Of a DNA stretch of 40,968 bases, positions 26,659-35,116 are shown piece by piece. Where the stretch lies: positions 1-40,968 of the forward strand of contig NZ_LSGW01000097.1 of the NCBI RefSeq assembly GCF_001643305.1, given 5' to 3'. The stretch comes from Aeromonas salmonicida subsp. salmonicida. Lineage in GTDB: Bacteria > Pseudomonadota > Gammaproteobacteria > Enterobacterales > Aeromonadaceae. Below the pieces are notes generated by a model. That model saw nothing but the letters and a program-made list of their open reading frames with translations. It had not been told where the DNA came from and did no database searches. The position numbers were made by a program, and so were the translations under genes. How positions within the stretch are numbered: the stretch's first letter is position 1; each line of letters begins with the position of its first letter.

Positions 26659-27126
26659 AGAAAGCATTATTTTGGGTACGAGATAGAAAGGAGCAATTAA
26701 AAATATTGAAGGCTCGTAGAAGCAGATCGAGAGGGGCTGGATAGAAACAGCATTATTTCTTCCGAAAATATCATATAAAAATATAATATTGGGTTGAAAG
26801 TCATCTTCTTGGCGATATAAACGCCATCACAGCCCTCGCGCTCGTAAGAAATTTCTGACCACTCAATATTTTACCAAGAATGCACCTACATTCCCGCTTC
26901 CTAAAGCAGATAATGCAAAATGTCATAATTTTATGGCTGTTACTGAATTTACAATTTGAATTACTTTATTTTTGACTGATGCTGGCATTGCCGGTAGGTT
27001 TATGGGCCTCATCGACAGGGTGCCGTGACTCATATTTTATACGCCACCATGTCAATAGCGAACAACATGGAAGGCGCGCTAAATCACGAGCAGGGAGCAA
27101 GACCACACCCTATTCAAGGAGTATTC
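26659..27126. other. AT-rich intergenic region, possible gene remnant
   Basis: These 468 bases are clearly richer in A and T than the rest, notably at 26640-26800 and 26880-26980. A 57-codon open stretch on the minus strand (26697-26873) includes YEREGCDGVYIAKKM, which looks protein-like but has no start codon or ribosome binding site. It may be a decayed gene or promoter-rich spacer, and no family is recognised. Confidence 0.4.
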
Positions 27127-27495
27127 ATGAGCCCCAAACAACAGCTGATCGCCAAAGGTATCTTTATCGCTTCGACACTTTTTTCTTTGGCCATGGTAGC
27201 GTTTGTTGCATGGTCCGTCGTCACGGTCAGCCCGCTGCACCCGGCCGGATCAGCCCCGTCACAGGGGGTCAGCATCGGCCTCGCACTGGCCATTGGGTTG
27301 TTTGTCATGGCATTCAACTATGTAGCTTATCGCGGACTCACAGAGCCGGTGAAGGGCTTCAAGGTTGTCTTCTGGTGCTTTATTGCGCTGCATCTGTTCG
27401 CCTTGCCGATCGGTACCGCCATCGCGCTGACCCTCATCTATTTGTGGAACCAGTCGCGTACATCTGTCATCCGTCCACTGGGCGCCACACTCTGA
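27127..27495 (+). CDS. Small membrane protein of unknown function
   Basis: This 122-residue protein has three predicted membrane helices (about 8-30, 47-68 and 82-105) joined by short loops, with a positively charged tail. I do not recognise the family. ATG at 27127 follows AAGGAG at 6 bases, which makes the start firm; an in-frame extension upstream lacks such a site. The isochorismatase-family gene starts 19 bases after its stop with its own AAGGAG, so the two probably form an operon. Whether the hydrolase and the membrane protein work together is unknown. Confidence 0.75.
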   Translation: MSPKQQLIAKGIFIASTLFSLAMVAFVAWSVVTVSPLHPAGSAPSQGVSIGLALAIGLFVMAFNYVAYRGLTEPVKGFKVVFWCFIALHLFALPIGTAIALTLIYLWNQSRTSVIRPLGATL

Positions 27496-27514
27496 TCTGA
27501 TCCAAGGAGCCATC

Positions 27515-28054
27515 ATGCTGACCGCCTCTACCACAGGCCTGCTGGTCGTCGATATTCAGGGCAAGCTGGCACGGCTCGTTGAGGGGAGCCCGGCCCTGAT
27601 TGCCAATAGCGCACGGCTGGTACAAGGGGCCCAGGCACTGGGCTTGCCGGTTGTCTGGCTGGAACAGAATCCGGACAAGCTGGGGCCAACGGTGCCCGAG
27701 TTGCAGCCGCTGCAGAGCGGTGCCCCCGTGCTGACAAAATTCAGCTTCGGCGCGCTGGGGGAGCCAGCAGTGGCAGCCGCCCTCGCTCGGACCGGCAGAT
27801 GCCACTGGCTGGTGTGCGGCATAGAGGCCCATATCTGCGTCTACCAGACTGTGCTGGGACTGCTCGACAGCGGCGCCGATGTCTCCCTGGTGGTGGATGC
27901 GGTGTCCTCCCGCAGCGCCGCCAACCGCGACTTGGCCATCGCTCAGCTTGCCACTCGTGGAGCGCGGCTCACCTCGGTGGAAATGTGCCTCTATGAGCTG
28001 CTGGGGGATTGCCGCCATCCGGCGTTTCGCCCGATCCTGGCCTTGATCAAATAA
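27515..28054 (+). CDS. Isochorismatase-family hydrolase
   Basis: This 179-residue cysteine hydrolase has the full catalytic triad: Asp in LLVVDIQGKLA (near residue 13), Lys in LTKFSFGAL (near 74), and the nucleophilic Cys in CGIEAHICVYQT (near 108), with the preceding cis-peptide GIE. The family includes nicotinamidases, YcaC-like enzymes and isochorismatases, and the short, single-domain form suggests a YcaC-like amidase-type hydrolase of unknown substrate. ATG at 27515 has AAGGAG upstream. It follows a small membrane protein gene and ends at a terminator. Confidence 0.88.
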   Translation: MLTASTTGLLVVDIQGKLARLVEGSPALIANSARLVQGAQALGLPVVWLEQNPDKLGPTVPELQPLQSGAPVLTKFSFGALGEPAVAAALARTGRCHWLVCGIEAHICVYQTVLGLLDSGADVSLVVDAVSSRSAANRDLAIAQLATRGARLTSVEMCLYELLGDCRHPAFRPILALIK

Positions 28055-28083
28055 CGGCTGACCACTCTCGGTCAGCACCTCAC

Positions 28084-28114
28084 AAAAACGCGGCGCCACT
28101 GGCGCCGTTTTTAT
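28084..28114 (+). terminator. Terminator after the isochorismatase-family gene
   Basis: CGGCGCC (28091-28097) pairs with GGCGCCG (28101-28107) around ACT, preceded by AAAAACG and followed by TTTTTATT. It lies 30 bases after the stop codon. Confidence 0.88.
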
Positions 28115-28487
28115 TATCGCTTGGGCACAAAACCCGCTGTTCGGTATGGCAGGCTTGCCTGCCACATAACGCCAACTTGGAGATAAGCCATATCCGATCA
28201 GGGCCAACTCAAAGCAGCTGCCTCGGCACAGCCGCAGCCAGGGTCAATGATGAGTTAATAACATGTTGATCTATAAATACAAACATCAACAGCCAGCAAC
28301 TGAGAAAAGTTCTCAATACAGCACATAAAGGGATTCGCCGGAACCCCCATATGGTTTGAAACAGATTTGTAATGGGATTTTTTTGAGCCTTGTCCCAGAA
28401 CTGAAATGAGCGCTTTTTGGCTCTGTTTTTCCCGTGTATAGATGCCAGTCGCACCCAGGACGGTGCGATATAAGATGGAGTTTATAA
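28115..28487. other. Upstream region of the serine protease gene
   Basis: This 373-base region should contain the aspA promoter. It includes a palindromic hairpin GGCAGGCTTGCCTGCC near 28147-28162 and a leader hairpin near 28449-28468. No lux-type box or clear sigma-70 promoter was recognised. Confidence 0.5.
28449..28468 (+). promoter_or_regulatory. Leader hairpin before the protease start
   Basis: TCGCACC (28449-28455) pairs with GGTGCGA (28462-28468) around a 6-base loop. It ends 7 bases before the GGAG ribosome binding site (28476-28479) of the gene at 28488. It could affect mRNA stability or translation; nothing shows which. Confidence 0.4.
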
Positions 28488-30365
28488 ATGAGAAAAACAT
28501 CGTTGGCGTTGGCAATCTCGGCCCTGCTCTCGGCCCTGCCTATCGCTTCAGTTCAGGCTAATGAGAGTTGCACCCCACTCACCGGCAAAGAGGCCGGACT
28601 CGATACCGGCCGCAGCAGCGCAGTCCGTTGTCTGCCCGGCATCAATCCCCTGCAGGACCAGCAGTGGCACCTGCTCAACAGCGGCCAGAATGCCTTCAGC
28701 CCTCGCGGCGGCATGGCGGGCAATGATCTCAACCTCTGGTGGGCACACCGCACCGAAGTATTGGGTCAGGGCATCAATGTGGCCGTGGTGGACGATGGCC
28801 TAGCCATAGCGCACCCGGATCTGGCCGACAATGTGCGCCCCGGCTCCAAAAACGTGGTGACCGGTGGCAGCGATCCTACCCCGACCGATCCGGACAGTGC
28901 CCACGGCACTTCGGTATCCGGCATCATAGCCGCGGTGGACAACAGCATAGGCACCCTGGGGGTAGCCCCCCGCGTCCAATTGCAAGGCTTCAACCTGCTT
29001 GATGACAACAGCCAGCAGTTGCAAAAAGATTGGCTCTACGCCCTTGGCGGCAACGCCGTCACCGCAGACAACCGGGTCTTCAACCAGAGTTACGGCATGA
29101 GCCTGGTCGATCCTGAAGGGGCCAACGGGCTGGATCAGGTACAGCTCGATCGCCTGTTCGAACAGCGGACCCAGCAGGCGCAAGGCGCGGCCTATATCAA
29201 GGCGGCGGGCAACGGCTTCAGCCGTATTGCTGCTGGCAACTATGTGCTCAACCGCACCGGCAACCTGCCCAAGCTGCCGTTTGAGAACAGCAATATAGAT
29301 CCCTCCAACAGCAACTTCTGGAACCTGGTGGTGAGCGCCATCAACGCGGACGGAGTGCGTTCTTCCTACTCCAGCGTAGGCAGCAACGTCTTCCTGAGCG
29401 CCCCCGGCGGGGAATACGGCACGGATGCGCCCGCCATGGTGACCACGGATCTGCCCGGCTGCGACATGGGTTACAACCGGGTGGACGATCCCAGCACCAA
29501 CCGGCTGCACAACAACCCGCAACTGGATGCCAGCTGCGACTACAACGGTGTGATGAACGGCACCTCCTCGGCGACTCCGAACACCACAGGCGCCATGGCG
29601 CTGCTGATGTCCGCCTACCCGGACTTGTCGGTGCGGGATCTGCGCGACCTGCTGGCCCGCAACGCCACCCGGCTCGACGCCAATCAGGGGCCCGTGCAGA
29701 TAAACTACACGGCCGCCAACGGCCAGCGCCGCCAGGTGACGGGTCTGGAGGGATGGGAGCGCAACGCGGCCGGCCTCTGGTACAGCCCGAGCTATGGTTT
29801 CGGCCTGGTGGATGTGAACAAGACCCTGGCCAGCGCCGCCAGCCACGAACCGCTGCCACCACTGGTGCAGTTGCCCTGGCAAAAGGTAACGGTACGGGAT
29901 CGCGCCGTCGGCGCCATCCCGGATGTGGGCAGCAGCCCGACCCGCTCCAGCACGCAGGTCGATCAGCCATTGACGGTCGAGGCCGTGCAGGTGATGGTGA
30001 GCCTGGATCACCAGCGGCTGCCCGACCTGCTGATCGAACTGGTCTCGCCATCCGGTACCCGCAGCGTGTTGCTCAACCCCAACAACAGCCTGGTGGGACA
30101 ATCCCTCGACCGGCAGCAGCTGGGCTATGTGCGCACCAAGGGGCTGCGTGACATGCGCATGCTCTCCCACAAGTTCTACGGCGAACCGGCTCATGGCGAG
30201 TGGCGCCTGGAGGTGACCGACGTGGCCAATGGCAGCCGCCAAGTCTCGCTGCTCGATCGCAGAACCAACACCCGCAGTACCCTGACCGAGCGCAACAACA
30301 GCCAGCCGGGTCAACTGCTCGACTGGTCCCTGCGGGTACTCGGTCACGACGCAGCCCGTTCCTGA
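28488..30365 (+). CDS. aspA: Secreted kexin-like serine protease (AspA/ASP)
   Basis: This 625-residue precursor has a signal peptide of 24 residues (cut after VQA), a subtilisin-type catalytic domain and a C-terminal P-domain (about 450-620, with QVMVSLDHQRLPDLLIELVSPSG). The triad is Asp102 (VVDDG), His139 (DSAHGTSVSG) and Ser360 (NGTSSATPN); subtracting the signal peptide gives 78, 115 and 336, the numbering known for Aeromonas sobria serine protease. It lacks the usual N-terminal propeptide and instead relies on the small protein encoded next. The protease degrades host proteins and is a virulence factor and caseinase. ATG at 28488 follows GGAG. Confidence 0.95.
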   Translation: MRKTSLALAISALLSALPIASVQANESCTPLTGKEAGLDTGRSSAVRCLPGINPLQDQQWHLLNSGQNAFSPRGGMAGNDLNLWWAHRTEVLGQGINVAVVDDGLAIAHPDLADNVRPGSKNVVTGGSDPTPTDPDSAHGTSVSGIIAAVDNSIGTLGVAPRVQLQGFNLLDDNSQQLQKDWLYALGGNAVTADNRVFNQSYGMSLVDPEGANGLDQVQLDRLFEQRTQQAQGAAYIKAAGNGFSRIAAGNYVLNRTGNLPKLPFENSNIDPSNSNFWNLVVSAINADGVRSSYSSVGSNVFLSAPGGEYGTDAPAMVTTDLPGCDMGYNRVDDPSTNRLHNNPQLDASCDYNGVMNGTSSATPNTTGAMALLMSAYPDLSVRDLRDLLARNATRLDANQGPVQINYTAANGQRRQVTGLEGWERNAAGLWYSPSYGFGLVDVNKTLASAASHEPLPPLVQLPWQKVTVRDRAVGAIPDVGSSPTRSSTQVDQPLTVEAVQVMVSLDHQRLPDLLIELVSPSGTRSVLLNPNNSLVGQSLDRQQLGYVRTKGLRDMRMLSHKFYGEPAHGEWRLEVTDVANGSRQVSLLDRRTNTRSTLTERNNSQPGQLLDWSLRVLGHDAARS

Positions 30366-30383
30366 TCACAGAGGAGTCATAAC

Positions 30384-30845
30384 ATGAAACACAGCTTACT
30401 CAGCCTTGCCTTGGCAAGCCTGCTGGCCTCGGTCTGCGTGCACGCAACGGCCGACGAATCGGTGGTGATCGATGGCCAGCAGTACAACACCATAGAGGTG
30501 AATGGCAAAACCTACCTGACGCCGGATAACGGCAGCAAGAAACGGGTCGCCCGCAGTCTGGATGGCAAGGTGCCACAACAGACCCTGCGCAGCGGCGACG
30601 TCCTGCTGCAAGGGGTCGCCAGCCCTGAGCTGACCGTCAGCGGTACCCTGCTGGTCGAGGCCGATGACAATCAGGCCAAGGCTCTGGCGGGCCGCCACGG
30701 CCTGCAGTTCAAGCAGAGCAGCGGCGGCATCGCCCTGCTGGAGGCCAAGCCAGGCTCGGATCTGAACGCTATTGCCACCCAGCTCAAGCAGCAAGGGGTC
30801 AGGGTGCAGATCGAACTGGCCGGAGCACTGAAACAGCCAAAGTGA
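30384..30845 (+). CDS. Dedicated chaperone/inhibitor of the AspA protease (ORF2 protein)
   Basis: This 153-residue exported protein has a signal peptide (1-23, ends in ATA) and a C-terminal region resembling a subtilisin propeptide fold (about 75-153, TVSGTLLVEADDNQAKALAGRHGL). In A. sobria, the ORF2 protein downstream of ASP binds the protease in the periplasm, is needed for its folding, and is released after secretion; the size, position and sequence style match. It starts 18 bases after the protease stop with GAGGAG, so both are made from one transcript. A terminator follows. Confidence 0.88.
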   Translation: MKHSLLSLALASLLASVCVHATADESVVIDGQQYNTIEVNGKTYLTPDNGSKKRVARSLDGKVPQQTLRSGDVLLQGVASPELTVSGTLLVEADDNQAKALAGRHGLQFKQSSGGIALLEAKPGSDLNAIATQLKQQGVRVQIELAGALKQPK

Positions 30846-31300
30846 GCAAGCCCTTGCGCTGACAAGCGCGAGGTATCTTGCACACGCCGAGGGGGCCGCT
30901 GGCCCCCTCTCTTCTGCCCGAGCGTCTGCGCCCTGCACCTCGCGGCAAATCGCAACCCAAACCGGACCGCCCTGTTGCCACCATCCTCAATGGTGGGCCA
31001 TCCAGCCTCTCCTTTCCCCTCCCTGCCGCGCAGCCTGTGATGCGACCCCTGTCACAACTTGGCACCCTTGCTCCCAACTGCACATTTCTCGCTCCTCCAA
31101 GGCAAGGCGCAGCCAGCCCGACTTGCTAACCTGCCTGCGGCTCCGGCCATGGCTGCACCCTTGCACATGCACCCTGGCCCACCCTGAGCCGTCATCGATA
31201 TCCATGGGAACCCGCCATCAGAGCGGCCGCCCGGCCCGATCACTTGCCGGTGTCGATATCGCACTTGCCTTTTTATTCAGACAGTTACGAGGAAGTCTTC
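30846..31300. other. Intergenic region between the protease module and GH3 gene
   Basis: This 455-base region starts with a probable terminator (30889-30909) and otherwise holds GC-rich DNA without a supported gene. The promoter of the GH3 gene must lie in its right half; none was clear by eye. Confidence 0.5.
30889..30915 (+). terminator. Terminator of the aspA-chaperone transcript
   Basis: A 9-bp stem GAGGGGGCC/GGCCCCCTC (30889-30897 with 30901-30909) has a 3-base loop and is followed by the pyrimidine run TCTCTT. It lies 44 bases after the chaperone stop. The T-run is imperfect. Confidence 0.7.
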
Positions 31301-33682
31301 ATGCCTATCACGACAAAAATGAAAGCGGTTTCACTCGGTGTCAGCCTGGCCCTCGCCGGGCTGCTGGTTGGCTGCAACCAGAACGACTCGGATCCCCTGG
31401 TAAAAGACGATGCCTACTACCGCGGTCAGGCCGAAGCCATGGTGGCCAAGCTCACCCTGGACGAGAAGCTGAGCCTGCTCTCCGGCCCAGGGTATGGCAG
31501 CGCCAACGGCGCCATCAACGTCAAACAGGATGTCGCCGGGGTAGCGGGCTACATCAACGGGGTGGCACGCAGTGCCGACGGTATCGACATTCCGGCTCTG
31601 AAACTGGCCGATGGCCCGGCGGGCCTGCGGATCAGCGCCAATCGCGACGGCGACAGCGCCACCTATTACGCCACCGCCTGGCCCATCGGCTCCCTGCTCG
31701 CCTCCAGCTGGGACGTCAATCTGGTCAAATCCGTTGGGGAAGCCATGGGGGACGAGGTGCGCCAGTACGGGGTCGATATCCTGCTGGCCCCCGGCATGAA
31801 CATCCAGCGCAACCCGCTCAATGGCCGCAACTTCGAGTACTACTCGGAAGACCCGCTGCTCACCGGCAAAATAGGCGCCGCCATGGTCAACGGGGTAGAG
31901 AGCAACGGGGTGGGCACCACCATCAAGCACTACTTTGGCAACAACTCAGAGACCAACCGGAATCAGATCAACGACATCGGCGAGCCGAGAACCTTCCGTG
32001 AAATTTATCTGCGTGGCTTCCAGATCGCGGTAAACGAGGCCCAGCCATGGGCAGTCATGACCTCCTACAACAAGGTCAACGGCACTTATGTCAACGAGCG
32101 CAAGGATGCCATAACCGATGTGCTGCGCGGTGAGTGGCAATTCGACGGCCTGGTGATGTCAGACTGGTTCGCAGGCGACGTAGCCAACAACGCCTACAAG
32201 CAGGTGCTGGCAGGGCAAGATTTGATTGAACCCGGCAACGTCAAGGAGCAGTTGCAGCAATCCATCGAGCAGGGCGATCTGAACGAGGCCAAAGTGACCG
32301 AGGCCGCCATCCATATCCTGACCCAGGCGATGAAGAGCCCCTCCTACAATCAGTTGGCCGTCAGCAACAGCCCGGATCTGGCCACCCATGCCAAACTGGC
32401 TCGCCAGGCCGGAGCCGAAAGCATGGTGCTGCTGCGCAACGATGCCGCCGCCCTGCCCATAGCCGTGACCAGCAAGGTGGCCAGCTTTGGCATCAACCAG
32501 ATCAACACCTACAAGGGTGGCACCGGCAGCGGGGACGTGAACTCCGCCAGCACCACCACCATAGCCCACGGGCTGGCCAGCCGTTTCCCGGTCAACGGGG
32601 CACTGCAGGCTTACTACGGCGATTTTTATGAGGCCAACAAGGTCTATCACGAGGGGCAATTCGGCGCCAAGGGCTACTACACCTGTGACGAGGCCGCCGT
32701 CAGCCCGGCGCTCGCCAGCCTGATCACCACGGCCGCCAGCGAGCAGGAGGTCGCCGTCATCAGCCTGGGTCGTCAGGCCGGTGAGGGGGCCGATCGCACC
32801 GACAGCAAGGGCGACTACCTGCTCGGCGATGACGAAATCGCCCTCATCGATGCGGTGAGCAGCGCCTTCCACGCCCAGGGCAAGAAGGTGGTGGTGGTGC
32901 TCAACGTCAACGGCGTCATCGACACAGCCCAGTGGAGCCACAAGGTAGACGCCATACTGCTGGCCTACATGGCCGGTCAGGAAACCGGTCATGCGGTCGC
33001 GGACGTGCTGTCGGGGGCGGTCAACCCCAGTGGCAAACTGGCCCAGAGCTTCCCGCTCAGCTACGCCAGCGTGCCCTCCGCCGGCACCTTCCCGGGTGAG
33101 GATACCAACGGTGACGGCGAGCCGGACGATCTCTATTACAACGAGGGGATCTATGTGGGCTACCGCTACTACAGCACCTTCGACAAGGCAGTTTCCTACC
33201 CGTTTGGCTTTGGCCTCTCCTACACCAGCTTCGGTTACACCAGCCCCGCCATCACCAGCAATACCCTGGCCAAGGGCGCGGCCGGCAGCCTGGTGCTGAC
33301 GGCAACCATCACCAACACGGGCGCAGTGTCAGGCAAGGAGGCAGCCCAGGTCTATGTCACCGCCCCCGAGGTCAAACTGCAAAAACCGATCATAGAACTC
33401 AAGGCCTTTGCCAAGACCAAGCAGCTGGCACCGGGCGCCAGCGAGCTGCTGAGCTTCACCATTCCGGCCAGCATACTCGCCAGCTTCGATGAGGCCAGCA
33501 ACCAGTGGATAGTGGAGCCGGGCAGCTACAGCGCCTACATCAGCTCCTCTTCCGATGTCTCCGCCACCACGCCGGTCACCTTCACGGTGAGCAAGGAGAT
33601 AGTGGTGAGCAGCACGACCCCGGGCGCCCTGGCCCTGCCCAGCGGCGTGGATGCCGCCACCGTCACCACTGTGACAAAATAA
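31301..33682 (+). CDS. Glycoside hydrolase family 3 lipoprotein (beta-glucosidase-like)
   Basis: This 793-residue protein has a lipoprotein signal with lipobox LVGC (Cys22), so it is lipid-anchored in the cell envelope. The GH3 N-terminal barrel spans about 50-330 and includes KLADGPAGLR, GTTIKHYFGNNSETNR and the nucleophile motif VMSDWF (Asp288). The GH3 C-terminal sheet domain and a fibronectin-III-like domain (about 655-750, TNTGAVSGKEAAQVYV) follow. Such enzymes release glucose or related sugars from beta-linked oligosaccharides or glycosides; the exact sugar is not predictable. ATG at 31301 follows GAGGAAG. An AraC-type regulator gene is convergent downstream. Confidence 0.92.
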   Translation: MPITTKMKAVSLGVSLALAGLLVGCNQNDSDPLVKDDAYYRGQAEAMVAKLTLDEKLSLLSGPGYGSANGAINVKQDVAGVAGYINGVARSADGIDIPALKLADGPAGLRISANRDGDSATYYATAWPIGSLLASSWDVNLVKSVGEAMGDEVRQYGVDILLAPGMNIQRNPLNGRNFEYYSEDPLLTGKIGAAMVNGVESNGVGTTIKHYFGNNSETNRNQINDIGEPRTFREIYLRGFQIAVNEAQPWAVMTSYNKVNGTYVNERKDAITDVLRGEWQFDGLVMSDWFAGDVANNAYKQVLAGQDLIEPGNVKEQLQQSIEQGDLNEAKVTEAAIHILTQAMKSPSYNQLAVSNSPDLATHAKLARQAGAESMVLLRNDAAALPIAVTSKVASFGINQINTYKGGTGSGDVNSASTTTIAHGLASRFPVNGALQAYYGDFYEANKVYHEGQFGAKGYYTCDEAAVSPALASLITTAASEQEVAVISLGRQAGEGADRTDSKGDYLLGDDEIALIDAVSSAFHAQGKKVVVVLNVNGVIDTAQWSHKVDAILLAYMAGQETGHAVADVLSGAVNPSGKLAQSFPLSYASVPSAGTFPGEDTNGDGEPDDLYYNEGIYVGYRYYSTFDKAVSYPFGFGLSYTSFGYTSPAITSNTLAKGAAGSLVLTATITNTGAVSGKEAAQVYVTAPEVKLQKPIIELKAFAKTKQLAPGASELLSFTIPASILASFDEASNQWIVEPGSYSAYISSSSDVSATTPVTFTVSKEIVVSSTTPGALALPSGVDAATVTTVTK

Positions 33683-33710
33683 GCGAGCCCAGATAAGAAA
33701 TGCAGGTGAT

Positions 33711-33743
33711 GGGGGGTGCACCAGGGTGCGCCCCCCTTGTTGC
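33711..33743. terminator. Terminator between the GH3 and AraC-type genes
   Basis: GGGGGGTGCAC (33711-33721) pairs with GTGCGCCCCCC (33726-33736), allowing one G-U pair, around a 4-base loop. TTGTTG follows. It lies between convergent genes, 28 bases after the GH3 stop. Confidence 0.65.
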
Positions 33744-33784
33744 CTTCCCCCTTGACGGGATCAGGCGCAGGCCGGGTCCCGTTA

Positions 33785-34798
33785 TTATTGGCGGATATTG
33801 CGATAGGCCAGCGGAGTCATATTGGTATTGGCCTTGAAGAAACGATTGAAGGCACTCTGGGAGGAAAAACCCACCAGATCGCTGATATTTTGCAGCGGTT
33901 GCTCTCCCTCTCCCAATAAACGGCAGGCCTCCATCATCTTGACCCGTTTCAAGATGGCGGAGAAGCTGCTGCCCTCCGCCTGCAATTTTCGGTTCAATGT
34001 CCAGCGGCTGATATTCATGGCCGAACAGACATCCTTGAGTAAATGGTCATCGCTCTCCATGACACCACCGCGGATTTTATGGCGGATCATGTCCGCCACC
34101 AGATTGGCAAAGGGCACCCGCTCATCGATGTCGAGGCAGATATGCGCGAGCTGGCTTGTCTGCAGGCGGCAAAGCGGCTCGTTGTAGCTATCGGCGCGGC
34201 TATCCAGCAGGGCATTGTCTATGGTCAGGGTGTTGCCCGGCTGATCCCAGCGGCAGTGGGTACCAAAGAAGTGATCCAGCTGGCGGTGATGGGCCGGCGG
34301 CTTGCCGACGAACCCCACAGAGACGCCAAGGCCGGGAGCATAGACCCGCAGGATCCGGTAGAGGATGACGAAATTGGGGATGGCCTGACTCGCGCCCAGG
34401 GCGGCAGGTCCTTGATTGATATACTCATATTGGCTAAACAGCGCCCCTCTTCGCACCACAAAATCGTCGCAGTTGCCGATGACGGTGCGATAGGCCAGCA
34501 GGGCTTCGATGGCGGCGCGAGGGGACGGCTGGTTCAGGCAGAGGCTGATGAGCGCCGGATAGTGCTGGTAAAGCTCGGCGATATCGTAAGACAGTATGCC
34601 CTCGTGAAAGCCGCTCAGATGCCGCTGCATCAGGCCCAGCATGCGGTAATGGCTATGGGCCAGGATCCGGCCATGCTCACGATGAATATCGAATGGCGTC
34701 AGACCGGCAGCCATCAGGATGGCATCCGTATCTCCCCCTTGCTGCTGACAGGCCGTCAGCATTCTTCTGATCACTTGATTTGATACGCTCTGTGACAT
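33785..34798 (-). CDS. AraC-family transcriptional regulator
   Basis: This 337-residue protein has an N-terminal arabinose-binding-like domain (about 20-200, PF12625 type, as in OruR-like regulators) and a C-terminal pair of helix-turn-helix motifs (about 245-335, DVCSAMNISRWTLNRKLQAEG and ISDLVGFSSQSAFNRFFKANTNMTPLAYR). Regulators of this subtype often sense amino acid derivatives or small carbon sources. Its target is not shown: the GH3 gene is convergent, and ppsA lies upstream. The ATG at 34798 has only a weak GGTAGG before it, so the start is less sure than the frame. Confidence 0.9.
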   Translation of the reverse strand: MSQSVSNQVIRRMLTACQQQGGDTDAILMAAGLTPFDIHREHGRILAHSHYRMLGLMQRHLSGFHEGILSYDIAELYQHYPALISLCLNQPSPRAAIEALLAYRTVIGNCDDFVVRRGALFSQYEYINQGPAALGASQAIPNFVILYRILRVYAPGLGVSVGFVGKPPAHHRQLDHFFGTHCRWDQPGNTLTIDNALLDSRADSYNEPLCRLQTSQLAHICLDIDERVPFANLVADMIRHKIRGGVMESDDHLLKDVCSAMNISRWTLNRKLQAEGSSFSAILKRVKMMEACRLLGEGEQPLQNISDLVGFSSQSAFNRFFKANTNMTPLAYRNIRQ

Positions 34799-35116
34799 CT
34801 GCCTACCCTGGCCATATTAATAACAAACAACATATTTATTGATAAATAGAACGCGAGCGGAACCTGTTTATCCCGCCTTGCTCTACATGACGTGAATATA
34901 GTGATCCGCCCACTTCGTCATGACATGGCAGGCTTATTATGGGGTGGTGATGAAGTGAACAGATGTAACGGAGTGTAAAACCAAGATCTGGCGCGCCTAT
35001 TTTGAGCAGGAATAAAAATATCCCGGACAAATAATGCCATCGGGTTTATTGCGCGATAAAAATGGCGCCCTGCGGGGGCGCCATTTTTATTATTCGCAGG
35101 CAGGAACCGACGAGGA
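34799..35116. other. Upstream region of the AraC-type gene and end of ppsA
   Basis: This 318-base stretch is AT-rich just before the AraC-type start (34800-34850), fitting a promoter, and contains the ppsA terminator at 35058-35088. No other feature was recognised. Confidence 0.5.
35058..35088 (-). terminator. Terminator of ppsA
   Basis: AAAAATGGCGCCC (35058-35070) pairs with GGGCGCCATTTTT (35076-35088) around a 5-base loop. On the minus strand it lies 28 bases after the ppsA stop and ends in TTTTT; the structure is symmetric and may also work in the other direction. Confidence 0.93.

Noticed and set aside
28800..30347. 515-codon minus-strand open frame opposite the protease gene
   Set aside because: Antisense shadow; the plus strand carries the subtilase triad.
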